A stretch of DNA of 15,000 nt from Monoplex corrugatus (Eukaryota; Mollusca; Gastropoda; Littorinimorpha; Ranellidae). The translations under genes were made by a program, and so were the position numbers. The DNA lies in NCBI GenBank assembly GCA_030674185.1, contig CM060307.1, forward strand, positions 31,716,196 to 31,731,195, given 5' to 3'. The notes under the pieces were generated by a model. It was not told the origin of the DNA, made no database searches, and was given only the letters and a program-made list of their open reading frames with translations. This document shows positions 1 through 6,605 of this stretch, piece by piece; position 1 is the stretch's first letter; every line of letters starts with the position of its first letter.

Positions 1-455
1 GATATGCCGATTGTATTAAAATGCCGAGTGTACAGCGCATGCATAACGCCGACTGTGACATATGGAGCTGAAACATGGAACCTGACAAAACGTCAGCCCC
101 TAAAACTGTGAACCATGCAAATGGCCCACGAACAGATCATGATGGGAATCACCTGGGAGGACCGGAAAACGGTGGCATGGGCAAGAGGAAAAACGAAGGT
201 CCAAGACACAACAGACACAGTTTGTGAACGAAAGTGGAACTGGGCTGGTCATGTCATTAGGAGATCTGACAACAGATGGACCACTGGATCCCTCAAAGCC
301 AAAAAAGGAACAAAGGTCGCCAGAGAACCAGATGGCGAGACGATCTAGAAAACTTTGACAAACAATGGACCGGAACAGCAGTTAACCGGCAACAGCGGCG
401 TGCGATGAGGAAGGCTTATGTCCAAAAACGGACCGAAACAGCTGAAGTGAAGTGA
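1..455 (+). pseudogene. Decayed 3' end of a non-LTR retrotransposon ORF2 (region after the reverse transcriptase)
   Basis: This is the C-terminal tail of an endonuclease/reverse-transcriptase polyprotein, the replication protein of a LINE (RTE-like or a related clade). Frame 1 from base 1 reads TPTVTYGAETW at about 49-81, then IMMGITWEDRK, then KWNWAGHVIRR at about 232-264. These match the typical LINE series TYGAETW, LGI..RDR and KW.WAGH. An in-frame TGA lies at 109-111. The frame must change somewhere near 290-320, because the next conserved block, RWRDDLENF, is read in frame 3 from about 330 and continues to a TGA at 453-455. The catalytic reverse transcriptase lies left of the window, if it exists at all. 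The copy is dead. The LINE identity is secure; the clade is a judgement from memory of the family. Confidence 0.88.
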
Positions 456-466
456 GTGAAGTGAAG
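443..466 (+). repeat. Short GTGAA/GTGAAG tandem repeat ending the LINE relic
   Basis: The stop codon of the first LINE relic lies inside a run of GTGAAGTGA-type repeats. RTE-like elements usually have a very short 3' UTR that ends in a short tandem repeat, so this run probably marks the 3' end of the element. Simple sequence that arose later is the alternative. Confidence 0.55.
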
Positions 467-602
467 GGAATTTATCCTATAAATATTGGCGAATTTGGTT
501 GGAGCACACATGGAACTGTCCGAGAGCCATGAATCCGTATTGAACAAACTGTAAACTGCATCATTACCCCAGATTAAAAGAATTAGGTATTTTAGTTAAT
601 AT
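467..602. other. Spacer between the two LINE relics
   Basis: AT-rich sequence of mixed composition. I see no ORF of note and no repeat. It may be older LINE sequence too decayed to recognise. Confidence 0.4.
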
Positions 603-811
603 GTTTCTGTAGTCAGAACAAGATTAAGGCAGCTGTGGTTTCTAAGAAGAATATTACGAGTTCGATGGATAGCAAAGAAAACAACCGAGACAGTCTTGAA
701 AGAACAAACACAAAGAGAACATTAACGAAGAAGATTATGAAAAGACAAGCAACATTGACAGGTCACTTTATGAGGCAAGAGAAATTTTTTGAGCACCAAG
801 TCACAATATAA
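603..811 (+). pseudogene. Decayed C-terminal fragment of a second, different LINE reverse transcriptase
   Basis: Frame 3 at 603-722 reads RQLWFLRRILRVRW followed by IAKKTTETVLKE. This matches the block WF.RR.LRI.W....T...VL that follows the reverse transcriptase in many LINE polyproteins. That frame ends at a TAA (723-725). Reading continues in frame 2 from 719, with KKIMKRQATLTGHFMRQEK at about 728-784, which matches the next block (I.KRQL.F.GH.MR). It ends at a TAA at 809-811. The sequence differs from the first relic, which has KWNWAGHVIRR at the equivalent place, so the two are separate families or subfamilies, not a duplication. The shift near 719-723 shows that this copy is dead. The upstream and downstream limits are uncertain. 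Confidence 0.75.
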
Positions 812-1453
812 AAACTAGAAGTTGTAATGGTGTAAGTGTATTATACATAAGAACAGAAATAGGAGCTATATTCGTGTAGTTTCAAGTAAGTGGCGTAAAT
901 AAATCATCATTAGTCACTGCAGAATAGCAGAAGTGTGTTGACTGTTCCCGAATATGGATCGTGTAAAATTGTTGCAAAGTATGCATGGAATCAACAACGC
1001 CACAATCCCATCGTCACCCCCCCCCCCACACACACACACACCATACATATACACACCCTTATCCCTGTTTGCATCGTGGCCCAAGGCCAAAGTAAGAAAA
1101 CTTTTTTTCTGAGTTCAGAGCTGTCTTTCTGTCATTTCGCATTGTGGTCCATGGCTGAAGTACGTTAACATTTCTTTATTTCTGAGTTCTCTTTCTTGTT
1201 ATTCTCTCCTGTCTCAGACTTCAACCACCCCACCCACCCCCCTTCCAGTCTCTTGGGACGCAGGAGATTTATTTGGATAATTTTCAAAAGAGTTCCATAC
1301 ACATTACACTTTTCGGTTTCACAAGTAGCAGAAATGTTTTTGTAGGGTTTTTCTTGCATGAACTGAGAGATGTTGGCGTGCTTATGATAGACGTCTGCCC
1401 CAATTCGTAATCGGCTTCACTTTGCTTGTGTATGATTGCTTGTTCTAGTTTTA
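812..1453. other. Non-coding spacer with small simple repeats
   Basis: No ORF here resembles a gene. It contains an 11-base C run (1017-1027) followed at once by about seven AC units (1028-1041), and a C-rich patch at about 1225-1242. The remainder is ordinary AT-rich sequence. Confidence 0.55.
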
Positions 1454-1495
1454 CTTGTCTGTCTGTCTGTCTATCTGTCTGTCTGTCCGTCTATT
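1454..1495 (+). repeat. (TGTC)n microsatellite, imperfect
   Basis: About ten consecutive TGTC units (GACA on the minus strand) with TATC and TCCG variants. GACA units also appear near 3180-3200, 3361-3380 and 5293-5315, in the opposite orientation. Confidence 0.85.
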
Positions 1496-1644
1496 TCCTT
1501 GTTCGTGGGTTTCTTTACATTTCTGGATATCTGTATTGATATGTCTCTCTGATTCATTCTCTGTCAGTACGTCTGTCTGTTCTCCTTCTCTTGTGGTTAT
1601 AGTCTTACTTTTATGGTAATGATTTATTTTTGTAATCAGGAAAT

Positions 1645-2012
1645 GAAAGAAAGAAAGAATGAAAAAGAAAGAAAGAAAGAAAGAAAGAGGAGGAGGAAGA
1701 AGAAGAAGAAAGAAGGAAGAAAGAAGAAGGAAGAAGGAAGAAGAAGAAGAAAGAAGAAAGGAAGAAGGAAGAAGAGAGAGAAGAGAAGAAGGAAGAAGGA
1801 AGAAGAGGGAAAGAAGGAAGAAGGAGAAGAAGAAGGAAGAAGGAAGAAGAAGAAGGAAGAAGGAAGAAGGAAGAAGAAGAAGAAAGAAGGAAGAAGGAAG
1901 AAGAAGAAGAAAGAAGGAAGAAGAAGAAAGAAGAAGAAAGAAGGAAAAAGGAAGAAGAAAGAAGAAGAAGAAGAAGGAAGAGAAGAAGAAAGAAGGAAGA
2001 TTCCAAAGAAGA
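1645..2012 (+). repeat. Long polypurine tract (GAAA, then GAAGAA/GGAAGAA)
   Basis: A GAAA microsatellite at about 1645-1688 passes into a mixture of AAG, GAAG and GGAAGAA units. From 1661 to 2000 (340 bases) the plus strand has no pyrimidine at all. Purine tracts with mirror symmetry can form intramolecular triplexes (H-DNA); that is known for such sequences and has not been shown here. Lys/Glu/Arg-rich frames on the plus strand and Ser/Leu/Phe-rich frames on the minus strand come from the composition. Confidence 0.95.
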
Positions 2013-2140
2013 AGAATTCCAAAGAAGAAGAAGAATTCAAAGAAGAAGAATTCGAAGAAGAATTCCAAAGAAGAAGAATTCCGAGAAGAAGAAGAATCGA
2101 AGAAGAAGAATTCGAACAAAAATTCCGAGAGAATTCGGAG
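2013..2140 (+). repeat. GAAGAAGAATTC-type degenerate tandem repeat
   Basis: This continues the purine tract, but each unit of about 12-19 bp now contains the palindrome GAATTC followed by CAA, GAA or similar. GAATTC occurs at 2014, 2033, 2048, 2060, 2076, 2108 and 2131. Near-copies (GATTCC, AAATTCC, GAATCG) fill the gaps, so the family expanded and then drifted. Confidence 0.85.
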
Positions 2141-2238
2141 AAGAAGAAGAGAGAAGAGAAGGAAGAAGAAAGAAGAGCTATAACAAAAAACACTGACAAC
2201 AGTAGCTATGGAAATGACAATAACAAGAATGACACCAC

Positions 2239-2259
2239 CACAACAACAACAACAACAAC
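2239..2259 (+). repeat. (CAA)n microsatellite
   Basis: Seven CAA/ACA units follow two ACC units. It is short and uninterrupted. Confidence 0.85.
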
Positions 2260-2262
2260 TCT

Positions 2263-2777
2263 TTTATTACTAACGGTGGTGATAATGATAATAACAGTAA
2301 TGATAAAAAAAAGCGGACGTTTTGGAAACTTAGAAATCAGACAAAAATACTTTTGATTGTGGCCTTTGGAGATTGTTTACAAAAAAAAAAAAAAAGGGAT
2401 TTGACTATACTTAGACAATTCCGTATGCGCTCCACTCAATCTAGCAATAATCATCTGGCAGGCTCTTTGAGCATGCGCAAAAACCTAGGCGCTGGCAAGG
2501 TTTTTTTTAAAAAGGCTAGTGTCACTGCTTTTCGCTGTGATGATTGCAATTTTCCATTTTGATTGGGGAAGGGGTAAAAAGCCTGTCCCACCATAATCTG
2601 TTCCAGTGAAAGGAACACAATCATGGGCTCAAAAGCAAATCCATGTCGAAAGCAATCACTTTCCAGCAAGACATCAGAATAGTGTCCCTTGATTTTTCTC
2701 ATCTCCCCTCTACATTATTACTCTCCCTACTACAACTCCCATCTCTCAAACCGACCCGGTCCCTCCACCACCACCCC
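2263..2777. other. Non-repetitive segment between the purine tract and the 43-bp satellite
   Basis: Mixed-composition sequence, one of the few parts of the window that look unique. It holds a run of A at about 2381-2395, T/A-rich runs near 2502-2513, and a pyrimidine-rich stretch at about 2695-2780. Apart from the doubtful minus-strand ORF listed separately I see no gene. Confidence 0.5.
2451..2702 (-). CDS. Doubtful 83-codon ORF of normal composition, unrecognised
   Basis: This is the only closed ORF in the window that is neither LINE-derived nor made of simple repeats. It begins MRKIKGHYSDVLLE and includes FRHGFAFEPMIVFLSLEQIM near residues 18-37, a moderately hydrophobic stretch, then a basic C-terminal third. 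Two in-frame TAA codons lie just upstream of the ATG, so it does not extend to the left as a protein. I recognise no domain. No splice sites or poly(A) signal are evident to support expression. A chance ORF or a scrap of a transposable element is more likely than a gene, since 83 codons occur by chance in 15 kb of six-frame sequence. Confidence 0.15.
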   Translation of the reverse strand: MRKIKGHYSDVLLESDCFRHGFAFEPMIVFLSLEQIMVGQAFYPFPNQNGKLQSSQRKAVTLAFLKKTLPAPRFLRMLKEPAR

Positions 2778-2892
2778 CACTAAATCATTATCTCAAATAG
2801 CTTGATAAAGAACTGGATAAATTATTCCATTGAGCAGCTTGATAACGGTTTGGTGAACCCTAAACTGTCTCTGAAATAGCTTGATCAGGGAT
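2778..2892 (+). repeat. 43-bp satellite, left fragment (about 2.5 monomers)
   Basis: Units of the form CTAAATCATT...CAAATAGCTTGATAAAGAACT...GGTGAAC match the satellite at 3918-4940. The block ends at GGGATGAAG (2888-2896), where sequence leading into the (CA)n array replaces it. It lies in the same orientation as the main array, which fits one array split by later sequence. Confidence 0.8.
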
Positions 2893-2908
2893 GAAGAATT
2901 CTAGGAAT

Positions 2909-2922
2909 AAACACAAACACAC

Positions 2923-2989
<67 letters not shown>

Positions 2990-3012
2990 ACACACTCATT
3001 TACACACACATT

Positions 3013-3055
<43 letters not shown>

Positions 3056-3087
3056 CATACACACACACTCATTTACACACACACATT

Positions 3088-3138
<51 letters not shown>

Positions 3139-3411
3139 TCACACACATTCATTCACCCAGACACAGACTCAGATACAGACACAGACAGACAGACAGACAC
3201 ACACACACACATACACTCACATACACCCCTACACACACACAACACACATACATTCACACACACACACACACACACGCACACACACACACACACACCACAC
3301 ACACACACACACACGACACACACATCACACACATTCACTCACTCGACACAGACTCAGACACAGACACAGACAGACAGATACACACACAAACCACACCACA
3401 CACACATACAT

Positions 3412-3457
<46 letters not shown>

Positions 3458-3535
3458 ACCACACACACACACACACACACACCACACACACACTACACAC
3501 ACACACGTACACACGTACACACGTACACACACACT
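2909..3535 (+). repeat. Large (CA)n microsatellite array with embedded variant blocks
   Basis: About 630 bp of CA repeat, broken by recurrent variant words. CTCATTTACAC occurs at about 2995 and again 73 bp later at 3068. CAGACTCAGA followed by GACA units occurs at about 3165 and again 185 bp later. CGTACACA units lie near the right end. The array therefore grew partly by copying blocks and not only by adding dinucleotides. The Thr/His-rich plus-strand frame and the Cys/Val-rich minus-strand frames are artefacts of the repeat. Alternating CA/TG runs can adopt Z-DNA. Confidence 0.96.
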
Positions 3536-3536
3536 A

Positions 3537-3868
3537 AAATAAAACAAGATAAATCAGAAGACATATTCAATATAACAAAACAAGACAGAGGCTAATCTTC
3601 GGCAAGGGCCTTTATCAAGCGCACACAAAGAACAAAGAACAAAGAACAAAGAACAAAGAACAAAGAACAAAGAACAAAGAACAAAGAACAAAGAACAAAG
3701 AACAAAGAACAAAGAACAAATATACAAATTTACTTTTTTCTCCTAATTTTTTTTGGTCATTTGTTCGTTGTTGTCTTTTGGACGCTTGATGAAAGCCAGA
3801 TGGCCAAAACTTTGCGCCTGTCTTGTGTTGTTATATTAACTACGTGTTTTCATCCTGTTTTGTGTTGT
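3537..3868. mobile_element. Small inverted-repeat (MITE-like) element around a 7-bp minisatellite
   Basis: The left arm (about 3537-3624) matches the reverse complement of the right arm (about 3781-3868). The best parts are AATATAACAAAACAAGACAG at 3569-3588 against the complement of 3818-3838, and CCTTTATCAAGCG at 3609-3621 against the complement of CGCTTGATGAAAG at 3783-3795. The outer 30 bases match more weakly. Between the arms are an ACAAAGA minisatellite and a T-rich stretch, with no ORF. Long imperfect terminal inverted repeats and no coding capacity fit a non-autonomous DNA transposon or a foldback element. I could not define a target-site duplication or exact ends, so the transposon reading is an inference. 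Confidence 0.6.
3625..3720 (+). repeat. 7-bp minisatellite, unit ACAAAGA, about 13.7 copies
   Basis: This is a nearly perfect tandem array of 96 bp (the same unit can be phased as AAAGAAC). Such uniformity compared with its surroundings points to recent expansion. It begins exactly where the left inverted arm ends. A shorter related sequence (complement of TTCGTTGTTGTCTTTT) lies next to the right arm. Confidence 0.95.
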
Positions 3869-3917
3869 TCTGGTTCATGCATAATTGACCACTGGCAGCC
3901 ATTTTGGTCTGCAGAAC

Positions 3918-4940
3918 TTGTGATTATTCCCTGAGATAACCTGATACGAAATATGATGAACACTAAACTATTTTCTCAAACAGCTTCATAAGAGCTTGAC
4001 GAACATTAATTCATCCCGCCAAATTAACCTGATAGAAAGACCTGATTATTAACTTATTCCCTTGAGTAGCTTGATAAGAACTTGATGAACACGAAATGAT
4101 TTCAAACAAATACAGTTATATGATATTGAAGAATATTAAATTATTCCCTTTAACAAGTTGATAAAGACTTGATGAACACTAGGTCATTCTCTGAATTAGT
4201 TTGAGGATTTTGACGAACACTAGCCTGTTCTTTGAAAATAACTCGTTAAGAGACTTGACGAAATCTGAATTATTTCCACAAGTGGCTTAATGAGAATTTG
4301 ATAAACACTAAATCATTCTCTCCAATATCTTGATAAAGACTTCACGGATACTGAACGATTCCCTCAAGTAGCTTAATAAGATTTTGATGAACACTAAATC
4401 GTTCTCTCCAATATCTTGAAAAGACTTCATGAACACTAAACGATTCCCTCAAATAGCTTAATAAGAATTTGATGAACTGTAAATTGTTCCTTCCAATATC
4501 TTGACAAAGACTCTGAATTCTTTCTCCAAGCTGTTTAATAAGAATTTGATGAACACTAAATCGTTCCCTTCAATAGCTTGATAAAGACTTCACGAACATC
4601 GAACGATTTCCTCGAAAAGCTTGATAAAGACTGAACAAACACTAAATTATTCCCTCAAATGGCTTAATAAGAATTTGATGAACACTAAATCGTTTCCTTC
4701 AATATCTTGGCAAAGACTTCACGACCACTGAACGATTTCCTCGAAAAGCTTGATAAAGACTGAACAAACAGTAAATTGTCCCTTAAATTGGCTTAATAAG
4801 AATTTGATGAACACTAAAATCGTTTTCTCCAATATCTTGATAAAGCTTCACCACCATGGAATGATTTCCTTGAATAGTTTGATAGAGACCGAATGAACAC
4901 TAAATTATTCCTCAGACAGCTCAATCAGGAATTGATGAAG
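3918..4940 (+). repeat. 43-bp satellite, main array (about 24 monomers) with higher-order repeats
   Basis: The monomers follow the pattern CTTGATAAAGACTTGATGAA, CACTAAATCGTTC, CCTCAAATAG. The landmark GATGAA or its variants recurs at about 3955, 3998, 4043, 4084, 4127, 4171, 4212, 4257 and 4299, that is every 41-45 bp. Diverged single monomers fill 3918-4294. From 4295 to 4543 two types alternate: A has CTTAATAAGAATTTGATGAA and B has CTTGATAAAGACTTCACGAA, with A units starting at 4295, 4381 and 4466. The repeat at 4466 is about 9 bp short. From 4543 a third type C (GAAAAGCTTGATAAAGACTG) joins, and A units start at 4543, 4672, 4801 and 4930, spaced exactly 129 bp. No ORF is supported here. Confidence 0.93.
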
Positions 4941-5083
4941 TCGCTCAGACGTGTTTTGAAATCGTTAATCTTTTTACAACCCTTCGTGGAATCCACTGAT
5001 TTTGATTTATATCAATGTCAACATCAAATTTTAACTAGGATGATCAATTCTTGCGCCTTCGGGAAAACTTTAAAGAGGGCATC
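4941..5083. other. Short unique spacer
   Basis: Mixed-composition sequence between the satellite and the GA-rich block. I see no repeat and no gene in it. An ORF running through here into the GA repeat is not credible, because most of its length is simple repeat. Confidence 0.5.
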
Positions 5084-5319
5084 TGGGAGAGAGAACGAGA
5101 GAAAGAAGAGAGAGAGCAAGAGAGAGAAGAGAGAGAGGAGGAGAGAGAGAGAGAGAGAGAGAGAGACAACGAGAGAGAAAGAGCGAGAGACAGAGAGAGA
5201 GAGAGAGAAGGGGGAGGGAGACAGAGACAGACAGAAACAGCAACAGAGCAGAGACAGAAACACAGAGAGAGCGAGACAGAAAGAGAGAGAAGCAGACAGA
5301 CAGACAGACAGACAGAGAA

Positions 5320-5350
<31 letters not shown>

Positions 5351-5394
5351 AGGAGAGAGAGAAGAGAAGAAAGAGAGAGACAACGCGAAAAACA
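5084..5394 (+). repeat. GA-rich microsatellite with GACA sub-block
   Basis: (GA)n and GAGAGAGA runs are mixed with GAAAGA, ACAGAGAC and about six perfect GACA units at 5293-5315, followed by GATAGATA and more (GA)n. The Arg/Glu-rich plus-strand and Ser/Leu-rich minus-strand frames come from the repeat. Confidence 0.93.
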
Positions 5395-5670
5395 TAACAA
5401 CAACGACGACAACGAGAGGAACGACGACAACGAGAAGAAAAATAACGAAGACAAGGAGAACAACAACGACGACAACGAGAACACGATAACAACAACGGGA
5501 ACAACAACAACGAGAACAACATCGAGAACAACAACGAGAACAACAATAACAAGAACAACAACGAAAACAACAAAAACGAGAACAACAAAAACAACGATAA
5601 CAACACCAACAAGAACAACACCAACGAGAACACCAACAACAAGAACAAGAAGGACGACAACAAGAAGAAC

Positions 5671-6060
5671 AAGGACGACCACGATAAGAAAGACAACATC
5701 GAGAAAAACGACAACGAGAAGAACAACGACGACAACAAAATGAAGAACAACAACAACGACAACGAGAAGAACAACGACGACAACGACGAGAACAAGGACA
5801 ACGAGAACAACAGCGACGACAACGAAAACAGCCACGTCAACAACGAGAAGAAAAACGATGACAAACGAGAAGAACAATAACGATGACAACGAGAACAACA
5901 ACGACGACAACGACAAGAACAACTATGACAACTACAACGCGAAGAACAACGACGAACAACTAGACCAACAAACAACGACAACGAGAACAACAAAGACAAA
6001 TACAACCAGAAGAACAACAACGCCGACAACTATGACAACGAGAAGAACAACAACGACGAC
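5671..6060 (+). repeat. Left copy of a ~540-bp-offset duplication inside the triplet array
   Basis: Rare words are shared in order with the right copy: AAGGACGACCACGATAAG (5671), AAAATGAAG (about 5738), CAGCCACGTCAACAACGAG (5829) and AACTATGACAACTAC (5921). Such irregular words cannot recur in the same order by chance, so this is a block duplication and not independent slippage. Confidence 0.85.
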
Positions 6061-6211
6061 TACAACAACGAGAAGGACAACGACGACAACTACGACAACA
6101 ACAAGAAGAACAACAACTACGACAATGAGAAGAACAACGACGACAACGAGAACAACAACAACGAGAACAACAACGACGACAACGAGAACAACATGGACGA
6201 CAACGAGAAAA

Positions 6212-6605
6212 CAAGGACGACCACGATAAGAAAGACAACAACGAGAAAAACGACAACAAGAAGAACAACGACGACAACAAAATGAAGAACAACACCCAAC
6301 GACAACGAGAAGAACAACGATGACGACGAGAACAAGGACGACAACGAGAACAACAGCGACGACAACGAAAACAGCCACGTCAACAACGAGAAGAAAAACG
6401 ACGACAAACGAGAACAATAACGATGACAACGAGAACAACAACGACGACAACGACAAGAACAACTATGACAACTACGACAACGCGAAGAACAACGACGAGG
6501 GCAACAAGACCAACAACAACGACGACAACCAGAACAACAACGACAACGAGAACAATAAAGACAACTACAACACGAAGAACAACAACACCGACAACTATGA
6601 CAACG
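6212..6605 (+). repeat. Right copy of the ~540-bp-offset duplication
   Basis: It carries the same rare words at about 6213, 6280, 6372 and 6461, giving offsets of 540-543 bp from the left copy. The small changes in offset are insertions and deletions within triplet runs. The right end is blurred because the copies diverge after about 6500. Confidence 0.85.

Noticed and set aside
1613..2356. 247-codon Lys/Glu/Arg-rich frame
   Set aside because: It is the translated purine tract with short random ends.
2891..3595. 234-codon Thr/His-rich frame
   Set aside because: It is the translated (CA)n array.
3918..4940. CRISPR-like array
   Set aside because: The repeats are directly adjacent 43-bp monomers with no unique spacers, and the rest of the window is animal-type DNA.
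4893..5489. 198-codon plus-strand ORF beginning in the satellite
   Set aside because: It starts inside a satellite monomer, crosses a short unique stretch and is mostly GA and ACG/ACA repeat afterwards.
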